Source of the DNA: Puffinus mauretanicus
Taxonomy: Eukaryota; Chordata; Aves; Procellariiformes; Procellariidae
Length of the DNA: 64,000 nucleotides
Direction of reading: 5' to 3'
Assembly: GCA_023333565.1 (NCBI GenBank)
Contig: JAJKFH010002581.1
Span: 372,001 to 436,000 of the forward strand
Positions within the stretch are counted from its first letter, which is position 1, and each line of letters starts with the position of its first letter. The notes under the pieces were generated by a model. It was not told the DNA's origin and did not search any database. It saw only the letters and a program-made list of their open reading frames with translations. Shown here one piece after another: positions 50,834 through 63,120 of the stretch. A program made the position numbers and the translations under genes.

Positions 50834-52151
50834 AATCAGAAAATATTTGGCACATGAGTAGTTGGAGACCGCTTCACCTTTTCTAGCTTGTATAATGTTT
50901 GTAAAATAGCCTTATATGGTAAAAACTTAAAAGTACATTCTATATCCTATGATATGTACTAAAAGTACATATCTATATCTACATTCAGGGTGTGTGTGTA
51001 ATCCTTGCTTTTCTGTTTTATAATCCTGCCAGTTTCTCCCAGAGATTCCACTGAGGTGAAAAAAAATACAGAATATACATAATATACATAATATACGTAA
51101 TATACATAATATACATAATATACGTAAAGTGGCACCTGGCAATCCTTTGTCCTCCAGGCATGACAACAGGGGGCAGAGATGGTTATGGAAAAGCCACCGA
51201 TTCCGGAGTTTCATAGTGTTTGTTTTCTTACGTCTCTTCGGGAAAAGTGCCCGAAAGCCTATGCATTGGTGGGCTTTTTGATCAGACAAGAAGGGTATAG
51301 TTAAGAGTCCAAGCAACCAATGATACCTGGGAAGAGATTCCTCTAACAGCATTTGGTAGAGTGGCACTGATAATGTGAATTGAGATTATGGGTATGACCC
51401 CATCCCATGACCAAAGCAAAAAGGGGGAGTGTTAGCAACCTGCTGCAGTGTCACATGGCATAACCACGGTCACACAGCCAAGCAGTCACATGCCATCCTT
51501 CCACCTAGAACTAAATTTGCTCTGTGACTGATCTATTACTGTCTATTACTCCATCACATGCTCTGTTACTGCTAGAATAACTACTTACAGAACAATGATA
51601 TTCAACAACTTTCTCTTTCATTTATTCTTTTTTTAACTCTACACCTTTGCCATTGTTCCTAATAAGAGAGAAGTTACCTCACTTTCTGTTCTTGTGGGTT
51701 CACCATTTCCAGGTGTTGCCCTTCCTCTTAGGATAACTCCCTGACAGCACTTCCAGGTCGTTAGCACACTTCTCGCCTCGATGCCATGCAATAGAGAAGA
51801 GCACTGCAGCCTTAATCAATAGCTGTCATCAAGGAGCCTTTCGCTGAGGATGGTTATTTTATTGAGGTGGGCTAATGAAGAGAGGTAGTGTATCTAAATA
51901 TCACGGCTGTATACGTGCTAAAATATTTCATTGAAAAATTTTGATTGAATTTGTTATTCAGGAAGTGGTGAATGCAGCCATGATTCAGTGAGGTGCAGTG
52001 GACTCTTTCCCACAAAGAAATTTGAAACAAAACTGTTTTTACTGGGCAGCTCTTAAGCAGAAATTAGGAGTTTTATTGCGGGATGTCAGGATTTGGGACT
52101 GATATGAAAACGTAATATTTATATGCATCTGTGAACTACCCAGGAACTAAA
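50834..52151. other. Spacer between inverted arms
   Basis: About 1.3 kb. Holds the 9-bp tandem repeat at 51072-51125 and otherwise unassigned DNA. The 146-codon minus-strand frame across 50,927-51,367 is open partly because of that repeat (it yields an ILCILC-type peptide) and shows no transposase or other domain. Confidence 0.5.
51072..51125 (+). repeat. 9-bp tandem repeat with 27-bp higher-order unit
   Basis: Six 9-bp units in the order AATATACAT, AATATACAT, AATATACGT, repeated twice. The C-G variant recurs exactly every third unit, so the true recent duplication unit is 27 bp. Confidence 0.95.
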
Positions 52152-52226
52152 TATTTTGTTGTTTTGTTTTAGTAGCACTAAACCTAAGCACCTAGATTAG
52201 CTTTTTTAAAAAACTGCTCTCTTGTT
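52152..52226 (-). repeat. Second inverted duplication, right arm
   Basis: Partner of 50760-50833. Arms plus spacer span about 1.47 kb. Could be terminal inverted repeats of an old non-autonomous DNA transposon or a local inverted duplication. No target-site duplication recognisable at the outer edges. Confidence 0.85.
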
Positions 52227-52424
52227 AAGGACATAAGTATATGAACACACTGAGTGTGAGAATTTCTATGTAATGAACAGACTAAGTGCTGTAAAAAATG
52301 CTGTGTTCCCTGCCTCACACATATATTGTGGTTATCCTGGGTTTATATAATAATAACAATAATAATATAACAAAACAATTTTGTACTTTGCATTCCAGTG
52401 TCCTCCTTTTCTGACCTTCTATGC

Positions 52425-52640
52425 ACTTAAGAAACATTAACCCATTATGCCTCACAACATCTCTTTTGGTTTACTATTATTATGGCCATATTATTATTAT
52501 CATAATAAAGTTAAATCTATAGTATAAAAATATTATTATACTTTTGCAGTTAAGTCTCTGAAGAAGTGATTAAATCACATGGCTTGACAAGCCAGCAGTA
52601 GAACTCAAACATCTTCATTCTAACTCAGCTGACCAGGAAT
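52425..52640 (-). repeat. MIR (or L2-tail) element, antisense
   Basis: Read in reverse, it gives most of a MIR-type SINE in order: a GTTTGAGTTCTACTGCTGGC block near the B-box side, a CATGTGATTTAATCACTT core block, CTTAACTGCAAAA, then the shared MIR/L2 3' region, visible on the plus strand as TATGCCTCACAACATCTCTT followed by TTTACTATTATTATGGCC. An ATAATATT-rich patch is inserted or expanded in the middle. Old and diverged. Much of the 3' part is common to MIR and L2, so the exact family is not certain. Confidence 0.6.
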
Positions 52641-53197
52641 ACACAAATCTCTTTTTTGGAAGCTAAAAAGATAAATAGAGAAGTAGGTTCTTATTTCCCA
52701 TCACACTGCTGTCACCTCCCAACCTAGATTTACACTGACACTCTCCAGGGTAGGATTAGAAGTTATGGAACAGCTTCTGTAAAAGCAGCAGCTATGTGAG
52801 CAGGGGTTGTCCTGTCTGTCTAAGGGAGGGATATAATAAAGGTCTGCAAAATCATGCCTGCCATTGGAACGATGGATAGGGATAAACCACTCACTATCTC
52901 TTCTAGTACCAGCTCTAGGAGGTATCAAATGAAACTTGTCTGTGCCAAGTATAAAACAAACAGTGGTGTCCTTCATGAAGCACAGAGTTAAAACTGAGGA
53001 GCTTCTTGGCCAAAGATGTTGTGAAGCCTAAAAGTTTACATTGGTTCAAGGGAAGATTTCACTGATACATGAACTGTATTAGCATTTTCCACAATGCTGA
53101 TTATCTGTCACGTAAATTTTATTAAGTATCAGAGAAATGGAAGGTGACAAATATGATACTAATTTTTAAAAGAGCTCTGGGAAGTATCTGTTTAATT

Positions 53198-53253
53198 ACA
53201 GACTGTTAACCAAGTGAAGTGCAATACAGATTGTTTACCAAGTGAAGTGCTGA
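53198..53253 (+). repeat. 28-bp tandem duplication
   Basis: Two adjacent units starting ACAGAYTGTTWACCAAGTGA; 23 of the first 25 positions agree. Confidence 0.85.
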
Positions 53254-54812
53254 TGCAGGAGGTGTAAACTAAACCAAGGAAGCTCCATGTCACACTGCAT
53301 AACTGAACTACGGAACTCACTGTCACAGGAGTTTGTGAAGGCATCGGGCTCCAAAGCAGGGAAGGTAAATAATTAACGACTATGTCCATTAAGGGCAGCT
53401 TCAAATCTCAGAAATTATCTAAACTAATGACTGATAGAAAGTGAGAAAATACACCTATGAAAAATCACTCTACAGCCACCCTATTTTCAACAGCCTTTTC
53501 CTAGTCACCTGCTATTATCATCTGCTAAGCAATTAAAATGCTGCTAAAAAGCTTAATTTGCAAAATCTTCTCTTTTGTTTATTTTTCAAGGAAACAACTA
53601 CAACCAATCCTTCCCTCCATTCACTATATATCCCAAGTTAATTCTCTGTCCTTTTCATTCTTTCTCCCAGAATTTGCATGTTTGTCAAAGATAAGCAAAG
53701 TAAGCAAAGTAAACCACGTGATTTCCCCCTGTTCCTCAGTTCAGAAGCATGTTGGTCATGTCATGGGATCCTGCTCTTAAGCAAACATAGTGGAGAAAGT
53801 GCGGGCTGCGGGACTCCCAGAGAGGCCATAGCCACTCTCCGTCTTCTGATAACTCCAATCCTTTCCCCTGTCCCAACATGGGCACCACCTATGCAGCTTT
53901 TATTAGCACTTTAAAGCTGACCCACAAAGGAAAATAAATAGCTTCTATAGATGCCACCAAAAATGAACATGAAATGCTGCTACTGTGCAGCATCTTTTCT
54001 ACCTGCAAAACTCTTGTAAAGCCTTGTAAGCAGTCATTGGTATAACAGGAGAACAATGAACCTACAAAATTAATGCCATTTCCTAGTGATCTAACCATTT
54101 TAAAAAATAGATATATCTGTTCCCTTGAACAAGATTTAAAATTAGTTTCAAATTGTCTTATTTGGATATGAACCAAGGATTATATTTTCTTACTAGAGTA
54201 ACAAATCCAGAACCATACTTGTATAAAAACAAACATTCAAATAACATTTCCAGAGGTGCTCTCTCTCTCACTTACATTAACAGAGAATCGCATTTTTCTT
54301 AAAGTGCAATTTCCTCCATATCTCAGTAGAAGACATAGAGTTTATCAAGGAAAGAAGTAGGAAAAACTTGAACTGTAAGAACAGACCTAAATATGTTCTG
54401 TAAGCCACTGCCCCAGTACAGACCTGTGGCTGTTCAAAAGCACTTTTCATGCCCAGTTACTGGAAATCAAATCATGCTGCAAAGCATAAAACACACCACA
54501 CTAGCTCAGGACACACAACTGAGTTAGAAGGTATTTAAGTGAGCACTTTACTTTTCTAGACTTACTTTTCCATTTGCTGCAAATCAATCACCTGAATCAT
54601 GTATAGCAAAAATGAGCAATTGCACATGGCTTTTAATGACAATTGAGAAAATCTGAACCAGTCTTGTTGGAAGAAAACTAAATTTTAGCTGTTACAAATT
54701 AAAGACAACTAACAACATAAAAAAGCCACTGATCTTAAACTTTTAAATTCAATTAAATTCAAGGACAAAATATAGTATTCCTAATATAAGACAACCTATT
54801 TTTTATTCTACT

Positions 54813-54854
54813 TTGTATTTAGTTTACTTGGAACACTACATTGTATTTAGTTTA
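54813..54854 (+). repeat. 14-bp direct repeat, 28-bp period
   Basis: TTGTATTTAGTTTA occurs exactly twice, 28 bp apart. A short local duplication. Confidence 0.8.
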
Positions 54855-57689
54855 TTATTATTCAAAAGTCAAAAAAAGACGAGCACCCAGTATCATCAGT
54901 GATGAATCTTTTTCATATGGAAAGGTTGAAGGTAACAAGATTCCTTCCAGTCTTGCCAATATCTTGTGACAAAAATATTCTGTATATTAATGTAATGTGG
55001 TCAATCAGCTGGTAGACAGGTACAAGTAAGTGTGGCAATACCAGTTTTCGCTAATGAAGATTTGACTCACCTTGGAGAACAAATTACTTATTGCTCTACT
55101 TTCCTCTCACCTATCAAAATCCAAGGTAGGGAACAGGAAGACAGCATCCATAAACCATGTTTACTTGTCATTTGTTTACTCAAAATATTTGCCGTGCAGC
55201 AATTTCTCCTCTCTGCTTGAACTGTAACTTTTTTTTCCTTTATTCCTTCTTGCTAAGGAGAATCGACAAATGATCGTTTAGCCTCCATGGGTAAGAAAAA
55301 ACATGAGGTTAATTTCCGCATCTGTACCACTTCTTGGCTTTCTAAGCTCTAACATCTTCACTTTCAGGAGTCAAAAGAAAATGACCGGGTGCTAGCAGCT
55401 GGTAAAAATGAATACAAATGTGTTCTTTAAAAGGAATGTGTTTCCTTTGAAAGGAAGTGGGTTGGTTAATTTTGTGTATCTGTATACAATGGGAAACTTA
55501 TAAAAATTGTATATCATACATTAAAAACTAGGGAGAACCTATTATATTATTTGATATACAATTGAAAGAATTCCTATACTCTCACTCCTGAGTACTCTGC
55601 TCATTTGGCATGAAGAGAAGTCTACATGTAATTTAATTCAAAGCCAGTGCCAAAATGATAGGCAAGATGACCTCAATACCCACAGTTGAGCAGCTCTTGT
55701 CAAACCTTTCAGATGCATTGTAAAAAATGGGATTTCACTAAATCACTGCCTGGTTGGGCTCAGGCCACAAGACTCAGGAGATTAATATGTCATATTTTTT
55801 TTTGTTCTAGATGATACTACTGTGTTTGCAAAACACTTCCTCTTATCAGGAGTCAAGATTCACAATAAAATAGTTGCAGAGGTTTCTTGAGAATATAGGT
55901 CAGAAGTGTTATACCAGGATTAACAATAACTTGAACAAGGAGAGTGAATAGTAGTGTCTAACTATCATTCACTTCATTGTACCACAAATCATCATTTCAA
56001 TCATTATTTTAATTATTCCTGGTACAGCTCTGCAAAGAATCATTATTCCTTAGTAACCATTAAGGAGGAAAGAAAAGGGAGGAAAAAGAAAATTAGGGTT
56101 GTATCCTTTAAATGAAAAATTCATGTGTAAGTATGAAACAAGCAAAAAAAAGAAAAAAACCCCACATTGTTTTATGTATATGCGATATAGAACTGTATCA
56201 CTTCCAAACCAAAATATGCATGAAAGATTGAAAGATAGATGTGGAAGCTAAAATATCGCAGTTAATTAAGAAAATTAACAATTTGGTATTTTACTAAAAA
56301 TGCATTTAATTAGAATTACAACAGCATGAAATACACTTGGAGAAAATTGAAATACTAAGCCAGTATGAGAGTTCTGCACAGAACGTGAAAATTGGCTGTG
56401 AGGAAAAGAGACCAAGTTTACTACACAATCTTTCCTGTGAGGGGAGGGATGACAAGTGTGCTTCCTTGGCTTTGCTGCTTGTTTTCCTCTGCTCTGTGGC
56501 ATGCTGTCAAATCCGAAATGGCCTTAGAATTCACCCAGTTCCTCATTCAGAATGAGCAAATGAAATATGTGAAAGAGGATTAATGTGATTACAACCATCA
56601 CCAGAATGATTTTTCCACAAGAAATGCTATAAAAAGGTGTTTCTTCTACACTTTTAAATTAATCTCCTTTTGCAAGCATACATATGCTATCAAGAAGATG
56701 CTCATAGGTGTGTATAAATGAGGTATGTAAATGTGTTTACTTTGTTACCAAACATGTACATTTTAATCCATGTTCTCTCTAGTTTATTCCCTTCATTTGC
56801 AAAAGGAAAGCAATTCCTTTCATTAGCACGAAGGATAAACTGGGCTGGAATGTACTGTTTTACATTTTCAGCCTCACACTTGACAAGGGTCTTCCAGCCC
56901 CTTGTGATGTTGAAATGCCGGCAAAGATGGACAGTGAACAGTGTGCTTCCTTTTCAAAAGTACTAACTTAATTCCCTGCCAGTCTCAGTGGAGCACAAAG
57001 GATACTCAACCAGCAGCTGACATGAACCTGCCTCCAGTTTCTGTGTGCTGACTTCTAGAATGTTCTCACGGCCTTTTCAACTTGCATGTTCTACAGATTT
57101 TTCTGCTTTTCTTCTGTTTTTCTGCTCCACTGAGAAATAATTGTCCTACCTTTAAAAGGCTGGCCCTTGGCATGGAAAGAGGAATGGTGTATCACAATGA
57201 TCAGGGACACCTTTTCCAGGAGGGTTGGTTTGTTTGTTTGTTTTCATGCCATGGTGTGGAGGGCCAACATGACAAACAGCATTCTTTGTTCCAAAAGTAA
57301 GATGGTTACCCTGTAGCAAAGTCAATTTAAAGAAGATTTTTTCATTGAACTGGAAAAGAAAAAGATAGGCTTGTAATTTTCCCTCATTTTTGTAGAGGAT
57401 GAGTATGTTCAAGATTTCAACAGTAATATTCTTAGACAACTTCAAATTCACATGTTTCTACCTCCTCTGCCTCTCCTGTACTATATTGATCGGTCTTTGG
57501 TTGTGCCGACTATTGTGAAGAAAATAAGCTCTTTCTCATTTCCACTTCAAAATACTGGCAGTATTATTGCCTGGCAGGACCATCCTCTTTCTTACCTAAA
57601 TGCATTTAGTTTAAAAGTGCCTTAGAGGAAGAGTCTGGTAAAACTATGAATACGGTACATGATTTTAGGAAGGAGTAAAACTATCTTTG

Positions 57690-57960
57690 CATACACATGT
57701 ATATATTAATGCACATACACATATGTATATAAATATTTTGCCTATATGAATATATACTTGTAAATTTATATATGTGGGGTGTGTATCTAAATATTTCTAC
57801 ATATACACACATACACACATGTATTAAAATATATAACTAAACATACAAATCTCAATGCATTGTACAGATACCTAACCTAATTTTCAATTAACTTGGCAAC
57901 CAGAAGGTCAAGCACCACACATACGCACACACATGCATGCACACACTTGCACATGCACAC
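57690..57960. repeat. TA/CA-rich alternating purine-pyrimidine region
   Basis: Imperfect TATA-, ACAC- and ATGCAC-type dinucleotide tracts, densest at 57,690-57,840 and 57,914-57,960 (CACACATGCATGCACACAC-like). Prone to cruciform or Z-DNA conformations and to length variation. Confidence 0.75.
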
Positions 57961-59391
57961 GTCCTTTTCAGCCAAAACTACATGATTTTAGAAGTTAAGA
58001 TCATAGAAAAGTCTGTGAGAGTAAGAAAATTAAAAATTAAACAATTAATAGTATCATCATCAAATTTAAGGATGGAAGGATAAGTATACTGCACGTGCAT
58101 TGAAAACTCACTTTCCTTCGCCATTAAGGACATCTCTGCTCTTTACCCAAATGTCAATGATTTGAGCCAGCATAAAAAATTGTGCACAAGGTAATTCTAT
58201 GTGTTGAAGTGAATATTTCCTATGCGGCAAGACCCAATGGTCAGAAAACAAAGTGATTCCATGATTTATTTTAGCATTCAAACAAACTCTGTACAGATTC
58301 TCACATTCCTCATATTGTCTTTAATATTCTATACAGAATACCTCATGGTTTTCTCTCTGCATACAGATAGATTCATGCGCAAATCTTGCAAACTGTACAG
58401 TTTTTCGAAATCTATATCTGGTCTTTACATGCCCAACTCTTAGATTTATTAAATACAAATGATAAAAGAGTAGCCAAATAAATACAGAAATATGAGAGAA
58501 AAAAAAGTCCTATGGAAATCTATTTCTAGAAATGACTTTTTACATGCCAGTTGAGCATATATCTCTGAAAAGGAAAAATCTCTCACATGGATAAGTAAAA
58601 CATGGATTAATTTAATTATTAATAATTTTCTAATTTAGTATTTGTATAGTAGCAATATTTGAAAGCTTGAATTGGGCTAAGGTGTCATATTCGATTCTAT
58701 GAACGCATAAACTGTCAGATTTTTTCCGAACAACAATCATTAACAATTAATCCATCACCTTCCTGCTTTCAAATGGAGAAATTGGTCTTGAGTTTTAGTC
58801 AGAACTTCTTGCTTTCCAATGCCATGTTCTGCTTTTAAAGGTAACATGCATAATTTTTAGAACTTAGCGCTTTGACTACATTTTCAGCAAGCTCTCTCAA
58901 CTCCAGATTAAATCAAAACTCTCAATTATTCTGACAGTGAAATTCCTACAATGAATTTGCTTCTGAACAGTCCCTTTCAAGCAATGAAACTACATAATTG
59001 TTAGAGCTTTGTCTTCAAATCTTCAAAATTTTCCACTCTTTTTCTGTTAATGTCTGCACAGAAAAGAATCCCAGTACAGAGTGGATTTTTAAGTCATCTG
59101 TGGGTTTCCAGTGATTATCTAATCACAGTTTGAATAATCCAAGTGTTTTAAATTGTGACAGATTACTATGTACAGCTGTAAAGAATGTGGATAAACAAGC
59201 AGTAAGGCAGGCTAGATGACTTTCTGAAAGCATTCTGAATTGTCTTGAGAAATACTTTTCATTGTTGTATCTTACCTGTTTGACTAACAATACCTGGCAG
59301 TGCTGCATAAAGTTCGCGCATTTTTGGAAGTTTGGGTGTTTTGGTGAGCAATGATTTGGATAACTGTACTGCAAAAACATGGGATTCACAA
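57961..59391. other. Unassigned AT-rich non-coding DNA
   Basis: No gene or repeat recognised. Confidence 0.5.
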
Positions 59392-59409
59392 GGGAGGGGG
59401 GGAGGTGGG
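59392..59409 (+). other. Canonical G-quadruplex motif
   Basis: G3-A-G7-A-G2-T-G3. The G7 run can supply two G3 tracts with a one-base loop, giving four G3 tracts with loops of 1, 1 and 4 bases. Intergenic, with no promoter evidence beside it. Confidence 0.7.
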
Positions 59410-59721
59410 TAAAATCATGTTTGGAAGGGGAGGAAAAAATTATCTGAGACAAGAAAATAAAATTCTGACAATTTCTTCCATCACTCCTATGGGAAACTGG
59501 TCACAGAGTACATTAACTTGACTTTAAGGGTTATATAAGGGTCTCTGTGAGTTCCCTGGTCCTCCATAGGAAAATGAAATATCTGCAGAACCTTGCCTGA
59601 ATTAATTTTTTTTCTCCTTCAACTCAGTATGACAGTGCTTTTTTTCCTTTTCTTATGAACAAAAATTGCTATGGTACAGTGGCAAGATTAACTTACACCA
59701 AGATTAATTTACACCACTTCA

Positions 59722-59761
59722 TTTTTTTTTCTTTTTTTTTTTTTTTTATTTTATTATTATT
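59722..59761 (+). repeat. T-rich tract (T9-C-T16)
   Basis: Long T runs followed by ATTATTAT. On the minus strand this would be an A-rich tail, but no retroposed body is recognisable on the proper side. Confidence 0.85.
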
Positions 59762-61477
59762 TGTTTCTGCCATTAGGAACTCTGGTATTATCTGAGTCAA
59801 TAGCTGAATCTGTCCAAGGCCACTAGCCCACACTGGTGTCACCGATGGGCTGTGTGACTGGACCCAAGAGGGCAGTAGCTGCTGCCTGCAGATGAAGGCT
59901 TCAGGAATACACATTTATACCTCAGAAAGCAAAGCGCACTCAGAGGGACTTTCTGAACACCTAACTAGATGCCATTAGGACACCAGTACAACCTCTGCGT
60001 CTGAACACGCTGTGGGAATTGCCCCAACAGGATGGCTATGAGTAAGTGAATTATGTGAGTGAATAAGTGAATGTGTTGTATGAATAGTTGTCTGCTATTA
60101 ATTATAACAGCTTGATTCCATTAGTAATAACAGCTGCATCTCCTCCCAGCTTGATCCCCTACTAGGGAATGATCATTTACAACATGCCTACTCCTGACCA
60201 ATTCATGACCTGACTTCGGAATTTCAGAAGTCTGTTCATAAATGAGAACAAATAACTGATTACAATAAAAATAATGAAAGAAAGTAAAGAACAGCATGTC
60301 TTTCATCCACGTAGGCCTTTGCATATGGACAGAGGAAAGGGAATTTGCTTTTGCTTTCTCAGAGACACCTGGACTTCCTGAAATTTAAACCAATTTGAAG
60401 TGAAAATGATTTGATTTAGATTTTGACAAAATGGAAGCTACCTACTTAAGACCTTCGTGGGCTAGTAATGGAAGTTTGTGTGCTGGAAACCTTCTTTGAA
60501 ATAAACCTGAAACAAGTTAGCTGGCAGGTAGGTTTGTGCTGCAAGGGATTCTGACAGCCTGTCAAAGTTCCACTTTTCTCGCATTCAGTCAACCTCTCTC
60601 TTCTAAAGAAAGCATAAAATATGTCAAAATGACAGCTGCCGAAGCATAGCAGAAGCAGCAGCCAGCTAGCTGCTAGGCCTATTACCTTAGGAAAGAAATC
60701 ATGGAAAATTTGTGTAAATGGCACACACTGAATAGGGATATAATTTGCCTGGTCAAGTAGTGACTCAATTAAAGTCTTATTAACCCTTCAGCTACTGTTA
60801 CTAATGCCTCCACAATTTTTTAATTTTATTTTTTATTTTGAGGTTTTGGCTAGTATAGCAGGAACAAACTGATTTAAAATGTGAGTACCTTGATGCTTCT
60901 AATGACTTTCCAAAATTAATTTGCCACAACATTGAGTAGAATTAATTTGAAAGCAAATCCAGCAGAGACAATAGTATAATTAGATGGGATTTTAAACTAC
61001 TTAGTTGGGTCAATATAATCTTGATGATCTTAAAAACTGGAAGAAGAAATAACAGTGTTCGTTTGTCTGAAGTCTCAGTTACTGCTTCTGCTCTGTAGAA
61101 TTTTGTATGTGCAGATGTATCACACTCTTACCTAACTTGCTAAGATTATAATGGGAGATCCAGTTCAGATCTCTGACCCGTTTCCTTCAGTTTAGTCCTG
61201 GTTATGCCAGCAGTACATTCCTTTGGCAATGACAGGAACCTGGTCTTAGACCGCAAGGCTTAAATGCATTTTCTGCAAACATTTCTCTGATAACGCTATC
61301 TTTATACCTCAGCTAAACCTGGATGGAATCCAGGCAGTGCTCTGACTCCATGGCTCAATTTCAAAAGTCTTCTGCAAACAACAGAGCTCCTGGTGCTTCT
61401 CACAAAAAGGTCATAAAATCCTTTGTCTAGGAAAGTCTTAAGCAACATAAATACACAAGTGGCTATTGACTGTAAAG

Positions 61478-61495
61478 GTGTGTGTGTGTGCACAC
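61478..61495 (+). repeat. (GT)n/(CA) alternating tract
   Basis: Eighteen-base alternating purine-pyrimidine stretch, GTGTGTGTGTGTG followed by CACAC. Short microsatellite with Z-DNA potential. Confidence 0.85.
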
Positions 61496-62755
61496 AAAAA
61501 GTGTGAGACAGAGACCTAGCATATGAACTGATAGCTCCCAAAGATATAGTTGCAGGGTAGATTTGTCCTAACATCTTTTAACTACAGACTTTACCCTTGA
61601 CAACTTGTACTTGTAAGTTTAAAAATGAAACGGTATTAGGCTTTTGTTATGGACATTGGAAGCTTCAGATGAACTAGACATAAACGTTGTATAATAATAT
61701 ATCTGAAAAGCAGCAAAATGGTAATGAGAATTATTTTTCAGAGCTGGAAACAATACGTCCCATTTTCCCATTCTGTGAAAATATGAATATTAGATCCAAA
61801 GACCTGCTGCTATGAATAAGAAGGCCAACCTTAGCTGCTTTGAGATAGTTCCCTAAAAATTGAGTCTCAGACCAGTGTCATTTTCAAGCCCTTCTTTACT
61901 AGCTTTTGGTGCTTCTAATTGCATATCTTCTAATACAAAATAAAGTGGGCTGAAGTCAAACCACGGAAATCATCTCACACAAAATCCAACCACTTCAATT
62001 TATATGGCTTAATCTTTACTCAGCAGATCTTGGCTTAAGTTTCCACATTTAAAGTGAAGCAAATCTCCCTTTAAAGGCTGTAGTCATTCACTTGCTCACT
62101 ATGGTTGGGAAGCAGTAACAGCCTTCAATGTGGGATGGGGAACCTCTCCTCTGTTGCACTGAGCTGTTCAATAAGGCTCTGGAAAGCAAATTCCCTCCAA
62201 GTAATTTCTAAAGGAGAGGTTTCCAGCTGTGAGGCAAGCTTGCTTGTGTTATATGAGCACCCTAATTACTCCACAAAGAACATTATGTTCTCATACCCAA
62301 TCTTGGAGAAAAATTACAACAATACTGCCGTGATAAAAATGGGAGTGAGCAACAAAACCAAGAAAATCAACTACAACAAGCTATTCTTTCTGTAGCTAAC
62401 TATGGAGTCTGAGTCATATTCTTGATTTTCGCATACCTCATTTAGAGAGAACAAAAAGCTGGTCTCCCTGTACATGCTTATAAACAGTCCTCACACAACC
62501 CTTAAACCTGCTTTCTTTACAACTTCCATCTGCCTTCTAATTTGCCTTCACTTGGGGAAGCAGCAAAAACTTTGAACTGGTATGACACATCCTTCATTCT
62601 GTCTCATTTTTTTCATTAAGGATGCTTGACAAGCTTAAATTCCAACATCAGAATAATAGTTAGCAAAGAAATGGCAAGCTAAAGCACAACACTTTTGTTC
62701 TTTGGTTTTAGGAAGCTTCCTTTTCAAAGAACTTGAAGTTGTTTGGTGGCATTAC

Positions 62756-62810
62756 AAAAAAAAAAAAAACCCAAAACAAAACCCAAAACAAATCCCCAAA
62801 ACAAAAAACC
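62756..62810 (+). repeat. A14 run followed by CCCAAAAC repeats
   Basis: An A14 run, then ACCC/AAAACAAA units. One of several A-run-to-C-run tracts on the plus strand of this window. Confidence 0.8.
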
Positions 62811-63049
62811 TCATACTTAAGGCCTTTGCAGAATAGTCATAGCAGACCCGGAGGATTTATCTGCAAGAGTTCAGCACTGCTCATTAATTCCAATTCTCAG
62901 GCTATTAAATACAACTAAGCTCAGTGCAGGATTACAAATTTAGGCAGGAATAGAAAACCAGGTCCCTGTTTTTTACAAGTACTTATATTTTTATTTATTT
63001 TAACACACTTCCCTGTATAGACAATAACTCCTGAGCTATTTCAATCTCT

Positions 63050-63120
63050 CAATGATTGAATCTCAACTGAGATTGAGATTGAGATTGAGTCTCTCATTGA
63101 GTCATCTCAATGATGACTCA
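63050..63120. repeat. GAGATT repeats plus palindromic AP-1 hairpin
   Basis: Four GAGATT-type hexamers (about 63069-63089) pair with AATCTCA just upstream. Next comes a perfect 9-bp inverted repeat TGAGTCATC (63098-63106), loop TCAAT, GATGACTCA (63112-63120). Each arm holds a consensus AP-1/TRE heptamer (TGAGTCA and TGACTCA). Confidence 0.8.

Larger units (their letters stand above)
52641..57689. other. Unassigned AT-rich non-coding DNA
   Basis: No gene recognised. Contains two small tandem duplications with 28-bp period (53198-53253 and 54813-54854). Confidence 0.5.
59762..63049. other. Unassigned non-coding DNA
   Basis: No gene recognised. Includes a degenerate GTGAATAA-like patch (60041-60074), a GT tract (61478-61495) and an A14 run with CCCAAAA repeats (62756-62810). 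Confidence 0.5.

Noticed and set aside
50927..51367. 146-codon minus-strand frame
   Set aside because: Kept open partly by the 9-bp tandem repeat, which gives an ILCILC-like peptide. No domain, no start context, no support.
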